Source: Sphingobium amiense (GTDB lineage Bacteria > Pseudomonadota > Alphaproteobacteria > Sphingomonadales > Sphingomonadaceae). Taken from it: a stretch of 64,000 nt of DNA. Under the pieces are notes generated by a model. It ran no database searches, was not told the origin of the DNA, and worked only from the letters and a program-made list of their open reading frames with translations. Below are positions 45,068 to 55,204 of the stretch, in pieces; the first letter of the stretch is position 1; every line of letters starts with the position of its first letter. The position numbers and the translations under genes were made by a program. The stretch spans positions 2,108,001 through 2,172,000 of the forward strand of contig NZ_AP018664.1 in assembly GCF_003967075.1 (NCBI RefSeq). The letters run 5' to 3'.

Positions 45068-47557
45068 ATGATTGCGCGTAAAATTCTGCTCGCCAGCGTA
45101 GCGGGCCTGTCCTTCCTGTCGCCTGCCGCTTTCGCGCAGGCCGCCCCGGCGGACGCGGCGCCCGATCAGGCCGACGCCGCATCCTCGCCGCGCGGCGACG
45201 TGATCGTCGTCACCGCCCGCCGCCGCACCGAAACCGCGCAGGAAGTGCCGCTCGCCATCTCCGTCATCCGCGGCGACAGCATCGAGGCGACGGGCAATTT
45301 CAACGTGGTGAAGCTGCAGCAGCTCGCCCCCACGCTTCAGGTCTACACCACCAACCCGCGCAACACCTCGGTCAATATCCGGGGTCTGGGCGTGCCCTTC
45401 GGCCTCACCAGCGACGGGTTCGAGCAGGGCGTCGGCATCTATGTCGACGATGTCTATAACAGCCGCGTCGCGGCGGCGACGTTCGATTTCCTCGACGTGG
45501 CGCAGGTCGAAGTGCTGCGCGGGCCGCAGGGCACGCTCTACGGCAAGAACACGACTGCGGGCGCGATCAACATCACGACCAACCAGCCGACCTTCGATTT
45601 CGAAGGCCGCGCGGAAGTGACGGCAGGCAACCTCAATTACAAGCAGGCGAAGGCCGCGATCTCCGGCCCGCTCACCGACAGGATCGCCGCGCGCGTCGCC
45701 GTGGCCACCACCAGCCGCCGTGGCACGCTCTATAATGTGACGAGCCGCCGCTGGATCAACGAGCAGGACAATCTAGGCATTCGCGGCCAGTTGCTGTTCC
45801 AGCCGACCGAGGATCTCAGCATCACCCTGTCGGGCGATTACAGCAAGCAGGACCCGGAATGCTGCGGCACGACCTTCGTGCGCGTGGGCACCACCCAGCG
45901 TCCGATCACCCGGCAATATGACGAGCTGGTCAAGGCGATCAACGCCAATCCCAACCCCGCCTATCCCGGCCGCGTCTATCAGGTGCCCAGCCGCAATCCC
46001 TATGACCGGCTGAGCGATCTGGATTCGAACCTCAACGCAGGCAACAAGATCGGCGGCGCGTCGCTCAAGGTGAAGTGGAATGTCGGCTCAGGCACGCTGA
46101 CGTCCGTCACCGCCTGGCGCTTCTGGGACTGGAAGCCGGAAAATGACCGCGACTTCACCGGCCTGTCGATCGTGTCGAAGTCGCAGAACCCGTCGCAGCA
46201 GGATCAATATAGCCAGGAATTCCGCTATAATTACGAAAGCCAGAAGATCGACTTCGTGGTCGGCCTGTTCGGCTTCAAGCAGCGGATCGACACGCAGGGT
46301 ACAGAACAGCAGGGCGCAGACGCCGCCCGCTGGAGCCTGACCGGGGCGAATGCGGCGAACCCCGCCACGCTTCAGGGGCTGACCGCCAGCAACACCCAGT
46401 ATCTGAAGGCCGACAGCGCCGCCCTGTTCGGGCAGTTGAGCTGGAAGGTGACGGATGCGCTGACCATCCAGCCGGGCGTGCGCCTGAATTACGACAAGAA
46501 GTCGGGCTATTATCAGCGCGTCGTGACCAATGCGCAGGGTCAGGCGATCAGTTGCACCGCAACGCCCGCCCCCGGCACGATCGCGGGGACATCGTCCCAG
46601 TGCGGCGTCTATCAGCCGCAGGTCAGCGCGCCGTCCGACAGCGCCTGGAACTTCACCTATGACTTCAACGTCAATTACAAGGTGACGCGCGACGTCCTCG
46701 CCTACGCTACTTACGCCAAGAGCTTCAAGACGCTGGGGATCAACCAGAACGGCCTGCCGCTCAACGCCGACAACACGGTCAATTACGATGCCAGCACCGT
46801 AAAGCCCGAGTCCGTCAATCATTTCGAAGTCGGCCTGAAAACCCAGTTCTGGGACCGCCGGGCCACCTTCAACCTCTCCGCCTTCCGCACCGAGATCAAG
46901 AATTTCCAGGCGACGGTGAACGGCGGTCAGTTCGGCACCGTGCGCGGCTATCTCGCCAATGCGCAGAAGGTGCGTTCGCAGGGTATCGAAGCGGATTTCA
47001 AGGTGGTCGTCAGCGATCGCTTCACCGCTTACGCCAACGGCGCGTTCACCGACGCCAAATATAAGAAGTTCACCAACGCGCCCTGCCCGCCCGAACTGTC
47101 CGGCGGCACCATCACCACCAACCCGGCGCTGTGGAGTCCCGCAGGGCAAGCCGGGACGACCGCCAATCCGTCCTACAGCCGTCCGCAGTGCGACATTTCG
47201 GGTCAGGATCTGCCCGGCGTATCCAAATGGGCTTTCTCCTACGGCGCGGAATATAACATTCCGGCCCACCTGCTCGACAAGGACGGCCAGGTCTATCTGG
47301 GCGTGGACGGCAATTACCGGTCGCACTGGAACTCCAACGCCTCGCCGTCCATCTATACCGAGGTCAAGGGCTACGCCCTCACCAACCTGCGGGCAGGCTT
47401 CCGGGGCGAAGGGTTCGATGTGTTCGGCTGGGTCCGCAACGTCTTCGACGTGAACTATATCGAGAACCTCCAGGTCGCGCCGGGCAACACCGGCCTGATC
47501 GCCGGGCAGGTCGGCGACCCGCAGACCTGGGGCGGGACCATCAAGGTCAGCTTCTGA
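45068..47557 (+). CDS. TonB-dependent outer-membrane receptor
   Basis: 829 residues from the ATG at 45068 (AAGGGG upstream). Signal peptide 1-23 (ending SPAAFA), a short Ala/Asp-rich linker, then a TonB-box-like DVIVVTARRRTETAQEVPLAI leading into the plug (NIRGLGVPFG, VEVLRGPQGTLYGKNTTAGAINI in pieces). A 22-stranded barrel follows, ending in GGTIKVSF with terminal Phe. It imports a scarce ligand with energy from TonB. Barrel loops contain cysteine pairs (PECCGTT, SCTATPAPGT). The preceding YezD gene points to a sulfur-containing ligand such as sulfonates or sulfate esters; this is inference. Confidence 0.92.
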   Translation: MIARKILLASVAGLSFLSPAAFAQAAPADAAPDQADAASSPRGDVIVVTARRRTETAQEVPLAISVIRGDSIEATGNFNVVKLQQLAPTLQVYTTNPRNTSVNIRGLGVPFGLTSDGFEQGVGIYVDDVYNSRVAAATFDFLDVAQVEVLRGPQGTLYGKNTTAGAINITTNQPTFDFEGRAEVTAGNLNYKQAKAAISGPLTDRIAARVAVATTSRRGTLYNVTSRRWINEQDNLGIRGQLLFQPTEDLSITLSGDYSKQDPECCGTTFVRVGTTQRPITRQYDELVKAINANPNPAYPGRVYQVPSRNPYDRLSDLDSNLNAGNKIGGASLKVKWNVGSGTLTSVTAWRFWDWKPENDRDFTGLSIVSKSQNPSQQDQYSQEFRYNYESQKIDFVVGLFGFKQRIDTQGTEQQGADAARWSLTGANAANPATLQGLTASNTQYLKADSAALFGQLSWKVTDALTIQPGVRLNYDKKSGYYQRVVTNAQGQAISCTATPAPGTIAGTSSQCGVYQPQVSAPSDSAWNFTYDFNVNYKVTRDVLAYATYAKSFKTLGINQNGLPLNADNTVNYDASTVKPESVNHFEVGLKTQFWDRRATFNLSAFRTEIKNFQATVNGGQFGTVRGYLANAQKVRSQGIEADFKVVVSDRFTAYANGAFTDAKYKKFTNAPCPPELSGGTITTNPALWSPAGQAGTTANPSYSRPQCDISGQDLPGVSKWAFSYGAEYNIPAHLLDKDGQVYLGVDGNYRSHWNSNASPSIYTEVKGYALTNLRAGFRGEGFDVFGWVRNVFDVNYIENLQVAPGNTGLIAGQVGDPQTWGGTIKVSF

Positions 47558-47569
47558 TCCATGTCCTGA

Positions 47570-47598
47570 TGGGGCGGCCAGCCACGGCCGCCCCATTT
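47570..47598 (+). terminator. intrinsic terminator after the TonB receptor gene
   Basis: TGGGGCGGCC (47570-47579) and GGCCGCCCCA (47586-47595) with a 6-nt loop, followed by TTT. A 10-pair perfect stem with a short T-run. Confidence 0.65.
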
Positions 47599-47631
47599 GC
47601 GCCTGCCCCCGCGCTGGGGTAGAGCGCATCC

Positions 47632-48504
47632 ATGTCCACCACCTTCACGCTCGACACCGCGACCAGCCGGGCCAATCCGACGCCCGCGCCGATGAAGCGG
47701 CTGACCGTCCCCGCCATTCAGGGCCGCAAGGTCGATGGGCGCACCGCCGATCCGCTCGTCATGCTGACCGCCTATACCGCGCGGCAGGCGCAGTTGCTCG
47801 ATCCGCATTGCGACATGCTGCTGGTGGGCGATTCGCTGGGTCAGGTGATCTACGGCCTCCCCTCGACCCTCGCCGTGACGCTCGACATGATGATCGCCCA
47901 TGGCGCGGCGGTGGTGCGGGGCAGCTATCACAGCCTCGTCATCGTCGACATGCCGTTTGGCGCTTACGAAGCATCGCCGCAGCAGGCGTTCGCCAGCGCC
48001 AGCCGCATCATGGCCGAAACGGGCGCGGCGGGCGTCAAGCTGGAAGGCGGCGCCGCGATGGCGGACACCGTCGCTTTCCTGACGCAGCGCGGCATTCCGG
48101 TGATGGGCCATGTCGGCCTCACCCCGCAGGCGGTGAACGCACTCGGCGGCTATGGCGCGCGCGGCAAGAGCGAGGCGGAACATGCCAAAATCGTCGCCGA
48201 CGCCAGCACCGTCGCCGATGCAGGCGCGTTTGGCCTGGTGATCGAAGGCGTGATGGAGGATATTGCCATCGCCGTCACCGACAGCGTTTCCATCCCCGTC
48301 ATCGGCATCGGCGCATCGGCCCATTGCGACGGTCAGGTGCTGGTGACGGAGGACATGATCGGCATGTTCGACCGCGTGCCCCGCTTCGTGAAACGCTTCG
48401 ACAATGTCGCGGCGCTGATCGACAGCGCCGCGCAGCGCTATGCCGCCGATGTGCGCGCCCGCGCCTTTCCGACCGACGAACAGGTCTACCGCCCTAAAAA
48501 GTAA
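47632..48504 (+). CDS. panB: 3-methyl-2-oxobutanoate hydroxymethyltransferase
   Basis: 290 residues. KetoPantoate synthase signature: MLTAYTARQAQLLD, LVGDSLGQVIYG with metal ligand D67, DMPFGAYEASPQQA, KLEGG and VIEGVMEDIA with the catalytic Glu. It makes ketopantoate from 2-oxoisovalerate and methylene-tetrahydrofolate, the first step to pantothenate and coenzyme A. The N-terminal about 20 residues are longer than usual. No panC follows. Confidence 0.95.
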   Translation: MSTTFTLDTATSRANPTPAPMKRLTVPAIQGRKVDGRTADPLVMLTAYTARQAQLLDPHCDMLLVGDSLGQVIYGLPSTLAVTLDMMIAHGAAVVRGSYHSLVIVDMPFGAYEASPQQAFASASRIMAETGAAGVKLEGGAAMADTVAFLTQRGIPVMGHVGLTPQAVNALGGYGARGKSEAEHAKIVADASTVADAGAFGLVIEGVMEDIAIAVTDSVSIPVIGIGASAHCDGQVLVTEDMIGMFDRVPRFVKRFDNVAALIDSAAQRYAADVRARAFPTDEQVYRPKK

Positions 48505-48580
48505 TTTGCGCTAAAGCCCAGCGCCGCTATTGATCGCGCCTTGCGCCAACCTGTTTCTGTTCCATGTGCCGGAGAATATC

Positions 48581-49279
48581 GTGGCCCTGACGCCGCAAAA
48601 TAGCGAAGTCTTCATGCGTGAGGTCGATGAGGCCGTCCGTCAGGACCAGCTTCTGACCTTCTGGCAGCGCTATGGCCGCACCGCCATCGCCGCGCTCGTG
48701 CTGGGCCTCGCGGCGTTCGGCGGCTGGCTCTACTGGCAGCATTACAGCCGTACCCAGTCCGAAACGACATCCGAAAAGGCGGACGCCGTGCTGACAAGCG
48801 CACTCGGCGGCGGCAATCCCGACGCGAAGGAACTCGACGCGCTGGCGCAGGCCGGGCAGCCCGGCTACCGCGCCGCCGCCCTGCTGACGAAGGCTGGCGT
48901 CGCTTCGCGCAAGGGCGACGCGAAGGGCGCGATCGCCATCTATGCGGCGATGGCGGCGGACGATGGCCTTGACCAGCCCTATCGCGATCTGGCGCTCATC
49001 CGCCAGACCGCGCTGGAGTTCGATGGCCTGAAACCGCAGCAGGTGGTGGACCGGCTGAAGCCGCTCGCGGTCGAAGGCGCGCCGTGGTTCGGCAGCGCGG
49101 GGGAACTGGTCGCGCTCGCCTATGTGAAGATGGGCAAGACCGACCTTGCCGGGCCGATGTTCGCGGCGATGGCGAAGGATGCGCAGGTGCCCGATTCGAT
49201 CCGTTCACGCGCGCGTCAGATGGCGGGCGTCATGGGGATCGACGCGGTCGAAATTCCGGCAGAGCCGAACGAAGGATAA
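48581..49279 (+). CDS. YfgM-like tetratricopeptide-type membrane protein
   Basis: 232 residues from the GTG at 48581, with GGAG seven bases before it; the upstream in-frame ATG at 48530 has no such site. A cytoplasmic N-terminus (REVDEAVRQDQLLTFWQRYG) is followed by one membrane helix (about 30-48, AAFGGWLYWQHY at its end) and a periplasmic TPR-like region of Ala-rich helices. It matches the YfgM/DUF2133 family, ancillary SecYEG chaperones, and the order yfgM-bamB-der is conserved in Proteobacteria. It ends 8 bases before bamB. Confidence 0.85.
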   Translation: MALTPQNSEVFMREVDEAVRQDQLLTFWQRYGRTAIAALVLGLAAFGGWLYWQHYSRTQSETTSEKADAVLTSALGGGNPDAKELDALAQAGQPGYRAAALLTKAGVASRKGDAKGAIAIYAAMAADDGLDQPYRDLALIRQTALEFDGLKPQQVVDRLKPLAVEGAPWFGSAGELVALAYVKMGKTDLAGPMFAAMAKDAQVPDSIRSRARQMAGVMGIDAVEIPAEPNEG

Positions 49280-49287
49280 GCGAGCGG

Positions 49288-50646
49288 ATGGTGAGCATGA
49301 AGAGCCTGTCGCCTCTGGGGCGGAGCGTCACGGTGGCCGCGATGATCGCGCTGGTCGCGGGCTGCGGCGTCGTGGGCGGCAAGAAGGGCGGACCCAAAAC
49401 CCCGGTGGTGGGCAAGCGCACGTCGATCCTGACCAACGAACAGGGCGTGGAGGTCGATCCGGCACTCGCCGATGTGACGGTCAGCCTGCCCGCGCCCTAC
49501 GTCAACGACGCATGGGCGCAGCCGGGCGGCGACCCGTCCAAGGCGATGGGCCATGTCGCGCTGGGCGGATCGCCCGCGCAGGTGTGGAGCGCCTCGATCG
49601 AGGGCAGCTCACCGCAGGCCCGTCTTGCCGCAGCGCCAGTGGTGTCGGGCGGCAAGCTGTTCGTGATCGACAGCGGCGCGCATGTCATCGCCTATGACGC
49701 GGCGAGCGGATCGAAGCTGTGGCAGACCAGCCTGCCCGCCGACAGCAAGGGCAAGGGCAATAATGGCCGCGCCCTCTTCGGCGGCGGCGTATCCGCGCTC
49801 GACAACCGCATCTACGCCAGCACGGGCGTCGGCGATGTCGCGGCGCTCGACGCGGCGAACGGCAGCATCGTCTGGAAAAAGCATCTGGGCGGCCCGCTGC
49901 GCGGCGCGCCGACGCTGGAAAACGGCCATGTCTATGTGATGGGGCAGGACAACCAGATCTTCGCGCTCAATCAGACAGATGGCGAGACCCAGTGGACCGA
50001 CAGCGGCACGCTTCAGGTGACGGGCATCTTCGGCGTCGCCGCCCCCGCCGCCGCGCAGGGCACGGTGATCGCTGGTTACAGTTCGGGCGAAATCAACGCC
50101 TATCGCTATGAAAATGGGCGGCAGCTCTGGGGCGATGCGCTGTCGCGCACCAGCATCTCGACCGCCGTCGCCAGCCTGACCGACATCGACGCCGACCCGG
50201 TGATCGACCGGGGCCGCGTGTTCGCCATCGGACAGGGCGGGCGCATGGCTTCCTACGAACTGACCAGCGGCCAGCGCCTGTGGGAAATCAACATCGCGGG
50301 CATTTCGACGCCGTGGGTCGTGGGCGAATGGGTGTTCGCCGTCACCAGCGACGCCAAGCTGCTCTGCGTCGCGCGCGCCACCGGCAAGATCCGCTGGATC
50401 AGCCAGTTGCGCCGCTGGCAGAAGGAAAAGAAAAAGGACAAGGCGATCCGCTGGACCGGCCCGGTGCTGGCGGGCAATCGCCTGATCGTGGTGTCGACGC
50501 GCGGCGAAATGGCCTATGTCGATCCGACCAGCGGATCGGTGCAGGCGACCGTGGATATGAAGCGGTCCATGTCGCTGTCGCCCATCGTCGCCAACAACAT
50601 GCTCTATGTGCTGGCCGACGACGGAAAGCTGACAGCGTTCCGCTGA
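49288..50646 (+). CDS. bamB: outer-membrane assembly lipoprotein BamB
   Basis: 452 residues; the start could also be the ATG three codons later. Lipobox LVAGC with C26. An eight-bladed PQQ-like propeller fills the rest, with repeated patterns such as AYDAASGSKLWQT, ALDAANGSIVWKK and ALNQTDGETQWTD. BamB assists BamA in folding outer-membrane proteins. It follows the YfgM-like gene closely and precedes der. It ends in a very strong terminator, so der has its own promoter or relies on read-through. Confidence 0.93.
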   Translation: MVSMKSLSPLGRSVTVAAMIALVAGCGVVGGKKGGPKTPVVGKRTSILTNEQGVEVDPALADVTVSLPAPYVNDAWAQPGGDPSKAMGHVALGGSPAQVWSASIEGSSPQARLAAAPVVSGGKLFVIDSGAHVIAYDAASGSKLWQTSLPADSKGKGNNGRALFGGGVSALDNRIYASTGVGDVAALDAANGSIVWKKHLGGPLRGAPTLENGHVYVMGQDNQIFALNQTDGETQWTDSGTLQVTGIFGVAAPAAAQGTVIAGYSSGEINAYRYENGRQLWGDALSRTSISTAVASLTDIDADPVIDRGRVFAIGQGGRMASYELTSGQRLWEINIAGISTPWVVGEWVFAVTSDAKLLCVARATGKIRWISQLRRWQKEKKKDKAIRWTGPVLAGNRLIVVSTRGEMAYVDPTSGSVQATVDMKRSMSLSPIVANNMLYVLADDGKLTAFR

Positions 50647-50666
50647 CGCCACCGCTATGCTATGCG

Positions 50667-50708
50667 GCGCACCCGCGCAGGCCACGCCTGCGCGGGTGCG
50701 CTGTTTTT
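50667..50708 (+). terminator. intrinsic terminator after bamB
   Basis: A perfect 15-pair stem (50667-50681 with 50687-50701) around the loop CCACG, followed by TGTTTTT. It is the strongest terminator in the window. Confidence 0.92.
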
Positions 50709-50737
50709 GAAGTCATGATTCTGGAAGGAAATGGGCC

Positions 50738-52102
50738 ATGCTGCCCACGGTAGCGATCGTCGGACGCCCCAATGTGGGCAAGTCCACCCTGTTCAACCGC
50801 CTCGTCGGCAAGAAGCTGGCGCTGGTGGACGATCAGCCCGGCGTCACGCGCGACCGGCGGGAGGGAGAGGCGCATCTGCTGGGCCTCGACTTCACCATCA
50901 TCGACACGGCGGGCTATGAGGACGAAGATCCGCAGTCGCTTCCCGGACGGATGCGCATCCAGACCGAGGCGGCGGTGGACAATTGCGATGTCGCGCTGTT
51001 CATGATCGACGCTCGCGCCGGCATCACCCCGCTGGACGAGGAAATTGCCCGCTGGCTGCGCGCCAACGACGCGCCGGTCGTGCTCGTCGCCAACAAGGCG
51101 GAAGGGAAAGCGGCGGACCCCGGCGTGATGGAGGCTTTCGGCCTTGGCCTTGGCGAACCCATCCCCTTTTCCGCCGAACATGGGCAGGGTCTGGCCGACC
51201 TGTTCCAAGCGCTGCTGCCCCATCTGGAGCGGGAGGATGCGGAGGATGAAAAGGAATTTTACGAGGATGACGAAAGCGCACCGCTCAAGCTCGCCATCGT
51301 CGGCCGCCCCAATGCGGGCAAGTCCACGCTCATCAACCGGCTGCTGGGCGAAAACCGCCTGCTGACCGGTCCGGAAGCGGGCATCACCCGCGACAGCATT
51401 GCGGTCGACTGGCAATGGGTCAGCCGCGACAACGCGATCCGCCCCGTGCGCCTGATCGACACCGCGGGCATGCGCAAGCGCGCCAAGGTGCAGGACAAGC
51501 TGGAAAAGCTTGCGGTCAGCGACGGCCTCAACGCGGTGAATTTCGCGGAAGTCGTGGTGCTGCTGCTCGACGCGACGCGGGGACTTGAGGCGCAGGATCT
51601 GCGCATCGCCGACAGGGTGCTGGAGGAAGGGCGCGCGCTCGTCATCGCGCTCAACAAGTGGGATACGGTCGAAAACGGGTCGGCGCTCTATCAGGGCATC
51701 AAGAAGGCGCTGGACGACGGTCTGGCGCAGGTGCGCGGCGTGCCGATCATGACCGTGTCCGCCGCCACCGGCAAAGGGCTGGACGATCTGATCCACGTCG
51801 CGTTCGAAACCCGCACCGCCTGGTCGCAGCGCATCTCGACCGGGGTGCTCAACCGCTGGTTCGAACGCGCGCTGGAGGCCAACCCGCCCCCCGCGCCGGG
51901 CGGCAAGCGGATCAAGCTGCGCTACATCACCCAGAACAAGACACGGCCGCCGACCTTCGTTCTGTTCGGCACGCGGCTCGACGAACTGCCCGAAAGCTAT
52001 CGCCGCTATCTGGTGAACGGCATCCGCAAGGAACTGGGTTTCGGCGCGGTGCCGGTGCGCCTGACGCTGCGCAGCGCCAAGAATCCCTATGGCAACAAAT
52101 AA
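50738..52102 (+). CDS. der: ribosome biogenesis GTPase Der (EngA)
   Basis: 454 residues with the two tandem GTPase domains that define Der: first G1 GRPNVGKS near residue 8, second GRPNAGKS at 189-196, each with DTAG (IDTAGYEDED, IDTAGMRKRAK) and NKxD-like motifs (NKAEG in the first, NKWD in the second). A KH-like C-terminal domain has RPPTFVLFGTR. It acts in 50S ribosomal subunit maturation. Its final 14 bases overlap the tusA-like gene. Confidence 0.96.
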   Translation: MLPTVAIVGRPNVGKSTLFNRLVGKKLALVDDQPGVTRDRREGEAHLLGLDFTIIDTAGYEDEDPQSLPGRMRIQTEAAVDNCDVALFMIDARAGITPLDEEIARWLRANDAPVVLVANKAEGKAADPGVMEAFGLGLGEPIPFSAEHGQGLADLFQALLPHLEREDAEDEKEFYEDDESAPLKLAIVGRPNAGKSTLINRLLGENRLLTGPEAGITRDSIAVDWQWVSRDNAIRPVRLIDTAGMRKRAKVQDKLEKLAVSDGLNAVNFAEVVVLLLDATRGLEAQDLRIADRVLEEGRALVIALNKWDTVENGSALYQGIKKALDDGLAQVRGVPIMTVSAATGKGLDDLIHVAFETRTAWSQRISTGVLNRWFERALEANPPPAPGGKRIKLRYITQNKTRPPTFVLFGTRLDELPESYRRYLVNGIRKELGFGAVPVRLTLRSAKNPYGNK

Positions 52103-52313
52103 GGCCGCGCCGGTCGAGATCGACGCGCGCGGGATGAAATGCCCCTGGCCCGCGCTGCGCGCCGCGCGGGCGATGCGGGAAGGCGCGGGCGCGGTGCGCG
52201 TCACCGCCGACGATCCGGTCGCGCCAACGGAACTCGCCGCGCTGGCGGAGGGGCATGGCTGGGCCTTCACGCGGACCGGAACGGATCGCTTCCTCCTCGA
52301 AAAACAGGGGTGA
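52089..52313 (+). CDS. TusA/SirA family sulfur-carrier protein
   Basis: 74 residues, starting within the end of der. The family motif DARGMKCPWPALRA gives the active cysteine C18 followed by PxP. It could relay persulfide sulfur for tRNA thiolation or other sulfur transfer in the cytoplasm. It is an uncommon neighbour of der in general, but translational coupling looks real. Confidence 0.85.
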   Translation: MATNKAAPVEIDARGMKCPWPALRAARAMREGAGAVRVTADDPVAPTELAALAEGHGWAFTRTGTDRFLLEKQG

Positions 52314-52404
52314 TCGGCGTCTCCCTGCGCACTGAAAGCCTGCCTTAACCGGCTGTTTACGCGCCGCACCTACAAGCGTCCGGTCTAGGCAAAGGAGCGC
52401 TCGG

Positions 52405-52845
52405 GTGTCCCACGACGATACCGAACTGGTTAATCTCGCCCATCTTTCCCGTTCGCGGGCGGAGCTGGGCGCGGCGTTCCTGCGCATATTGGGCTATTTC
52501 CGCGAAGATGGAGTCAAGTCGATCAAGGCGGTGGAAGACGCATTCCGCGCCCGCAACTCCGCCGCGCTCGTCAGTCCCGCGCATACGCTGAAGGGCGAAT
52601 CCGCGCAATTCGGCGCCTATCGCCTCAGCGCCATGGCCGAGCATATCGAAATGACCGCGCGCCGCTGCGTCGAGGCGCGGCAGGGACCGGAAGAGCTGAT
52701 CGAAACGATCGTCGCGCTGCGCCCCTGTTTCACCGAGACGATGGCTCTGCTGGACCGCGAAGCCAGTCCGACCGTCCTGCGCCGCCCCGGCGCCTTCGGC
52801 CGTCGCGTCGACATACCGGTGGCGGGTTTCGGCCGGGCGGGCTGA
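52405..52845 (+). CDS. histidine phosphotransfer (Hpt) domain protein
   Basis: 146 residues from a GTG start with AAAGGAGCG upstream. A single Hpt four-helix bundle carries the phospho-accepting H60 in PAHTLKGESAQFGA, the classic HxxKG motif. The C-terminal 30 residues (VLRRPGAFGRRV) are basic and unstructured. It relays phosphate in a multi-step phosphorelay; the kinase and response-regulator partners are not in the neighbourhood. Confidence 0.85.
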   Translation: MSHDDTELVNLAHLSRSRAELGAAFLRILGYFREDGVKSIKAVEDAFRARNSAALVSPAHTLKGESAQFGAYRLSAMAEHIEMTARRCVEARQGPEELIETIVALRPCFTETMALLDREASPTVLRRPGAFGRRVDIPVAGFGRAG

Positions 52846-52891
52846 CAATCAAGTCTTGAAATAAAACCGGTCCTGGCCCCATATGGCGGCC

Positions 52892-53896
52892 ATGACGCGC
52901 TTCTCTCTCCTCGATCTCGTTCCTGTCCGCGAAGGCGGCAGCGTGGCGTCCGCGCTCGCCGATGCGGCGGACCTTGCCGCCCACGCCGAACGGTTGGGCT
53001 ATCACCGCCTCTGGGTGGCGGAACATCATGGGATGGAGGGCATCGCATCGGCCGCGACGGCGGTCGTGCTCGCGCATATCGGCCACGCGACCTCCACCAT
53101 CCGGATCGGGGCGGGCGGCATCATGTTGCCCAATCATTCTCCGCTGGTGATTGCCGAACAGTTCGGCACGCTGGAGGCGCTGTTCCCCGGCCGCGTCGAC
53201 CTTGGCCTCGGGCGTGCGCCGGGGTCCGACCAGCGCGTCGCGCAGGCGATCCGCCGCAACCTTGCGGGCGGGGCTGACCAGTTTCCCCGCGACGTGATCG
53301 AATTGCAGGCATTCCTCGCGGGCGACCAACGGCTCGGTATCGAAGCGACGCCCGGCTCGGGCGCTAATGTGCCGATCTGGATATTGGGATCGAGCCTGTT
53401 CGGCGCGCAGCTCGCCGCCGCGCTGGGCCTGCCCTATGCGTTCGCCTCGCATTTCGCGCCTGCCGCCCTGGACGAAGCGCTGATGATCTACCGCCGCGAT
53501 TTCCGCCCTTCGGCGCAGTTGAAGCAGCCGCATGCGATGGCCGCGTTCAACATATTCGCCGCCGATACGGGCGGGGAAGCGCAACTGCTCGCCACATCCA
53601 TGCAGCAGGCGTTCGTGCGGCTGCGCACCGGACAGCCGGGGAAGCTCCAGCCCCCTGTCGCGGGCTATTATGAAAGCCTGCCGCCACAGGCCAGGGCGAT
53701 GCTGTCCGATGTGCTCAGCGTGTCGTCGATCGGCACGCAGGCCGATGTGGAGCGCGACCTTGCCGCCTTCCTCCGCCGCACGCAGGTGGACGAGGTGATC
53801 CTGACCTCCCAGATTTTCGACCATGAGGCGCGCAAGCGGAGCGTCGCCATCGCGATGGCGGCGGCTCAGGCCATCACGGTGCGCGAAGCCGCCTGA
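52892..53896 (+). CDS. LLM class flavin-dependent oxidoreductase
   Basis: 334 residues from [12 protein letters not shown]; an ATG three codons earlier is also possible. The luciferase-like TIM barrel is recognisable from [65 protein letters not shown] (in pieces) and the C-terminal [14 protein letters not shown]. It belongs to the alkanal-monooxygenase-like MsnO8/YhbW branch, which uses FMN supplied by a reductase. Substrate unknown. Its end overlaps the acyltransferase gene tail to tail by 31 bases. Confidence 0.88.
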   Translation: MTRFSLLDLVPVREGGSVASALADAADLAAHAERLGYHRLWVAEHHGMEGIASAATAVVLAHIGHATSTIRIGAGGIMLPNHSPLVIAEQFGTLEALFPGRVDLGLGRAPGSDQRVAQAIRRNLAGGADQFPRDVIELQAFLAGDQRLGIEATPGSGANVPIWILGSSLFGAQLAAALGLPYAFASHFAPAALDEALMIYRRDFRPSAQLKQPHAMAAFNIFAADTGGEAQLLATSMQQAFVRLRTGQPGKLQPPVAGYYESLPPQARAMLSDVLSVSSIGTQADVERDLAAFLRRTQVDEVILTSQIFDHEARKRSVAIAMAAAQAITVREAA

Positions 53897-54987
53897 CGCC
53901 GCGCCGCCAGCCGCCCGCCGCTCAGCACCCCGGCGGCGGCAGGCGCAATGCGCTGCAGGCCGCTGGCGACCGGCACGATCACTGCCAGCACAAGGAAAGG
54001 CTGTGCGATCAGGTAGAGCGGATAGAGCGGCTCGCCCATCCGGCCCGACAGTTTCCCGATCAGCGGCCCGCCCACCCAGATGAGGATGAGGTGCGCGCAG
54101 AAGAGGAAAAAGGCGTAAGGCTCGATCCGCAGGAGCGTTGCACGCGCGGGGCTTGCCGCCAGCGCCCATGCGATCCGCCAGAAGGCGAGCGCCGCGCTCA
54201 CCCGCACCGCCAGATCGAGCGCTGCCTGGCTGCTGCGCAGGCCAGCGTCGCCGATGACGATGGCGCGATAGAGCTGCGCACCCATCAGCAGCAGGAAAGG
54301 CAGCAGCGCGGGCAGCAGCGGCATCGCCGCCACCTTCTCGGCCCAGCCGTGCCGGCGCGCGATAATGCCCGTCGTGAAGAAGAACAGGATCGACGCGCGC
54401 ATCAACACCGGCGCGCCCCACCCCGCGATATGGCACAGGCCCGCCACCGCCACGACCATCGCCAGCGCCCATGTCGGCAACCGGATCAGCACCGGCGCCG
54501 CCACCATGCACAGGAACAGATCGCGCAGGAACGGCATCTGGACGTTGATGTCAGGATTGCGGCTGACGATGAGCACTTCCTGCGCCAGCCACCCGATCGA
54601 CTGCGGCGTGGGCGCCTGCAGCCCCGCGACCAGCGCCGCGCCGGACACGGCCAGGATCGCGATGATGTTCCACAGGATCATCGGCAGCAGGATGGTGCGC
54701 GCCTTGCGCCCGATATGCGCGCGCCAGTCACGCGTGGTGCGCGATCCCGCGACCAGCCAGCCGGATATGAGGCCCAGCAGCGGCACCGCGCTGCGCCCGA
54801 ACACCTCCATCAGAAACCAGCGCAGATTGTCCTGCGCGCTGCCGTGCATTTCCGCGAGGGCCACGCCGCCCTGACCGGTCCAGGCATGCACATACACCAC
54901 GCCCAATATGCAGATGACGCGCGCAATGGCGATCGCGTCGGACCGGCGTGCGATGTCAGAAGAGAAAGAAGCCGGCAAATATTCCAT
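53866..54987 (-). CDS. acyltransferase family 3 membrane protein
   Basis: 373 residues from MEYLPASF at 54987; the ribosome site is weak and longer starts exist. Ten membrane helices. The first carries the family hallmark [17 protein letters not shown] with the catalytic histidine, and [16 protein letters not shown] follows. Members O-acetylate or O-succinylate surface polysaccharides, peptidoglycan or glucans (OafA/OpgC-like) from the cytoplasmic side. The target is unknown. It is divergent from the HerA-like gene. Confidence 0.85.
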   Translation of the reverse strand: MEYLPASFSSDIARRSDAIAIARVICILGVVYVHAWTGQGGVALAEMHGSAQDNLRWFLMEVFGRSAVPLLGLISGWLVAGSRTTRDWRAHIGRKARTILLPMILWNIIAILAVSGAALVAGLQAPTPQSIGWLAQEVLIVSRNPDINVQMPFLRDLFLCMVAAPVLIRLPTWALAMVVAVAGLCHIAGWGAPVLMRASILFFFTTGIIARRHGWAEKVAAMPLLPALLPFLLLMGAQLYRAIVIGDAGLRSSQAALDLAVRVSAALAFWRIAWALAASPARATLLRIEPYAFFLFCAHLILIWVGGPLIGKLSGRMGEPLYPLYLIAQPFLVLAVIVPVASGLQRIAPAAAGVLSGGRLAARRQAASRTVMA

Positions 54988-55204
54988 CCCGATTGTTACG
55001 CCTGAACAATGCCTTGGCCATGGCGGCTGTTCCTTCGGATGCCAAGTTCTTGTCCGAAATGGACCGCTGCTCACCTGCCCTTAACCCTCGCAGGCGCAGG
55101 AAAATGGCCCCGCATCCGGCCATAAAGCCGTTCTTTACTTTCGCCCCCTATGATCGGCCTCCTGTGCCGGATGCGGGTCCGGCCGCTTGGGGAAGATAAC
55201 AACC

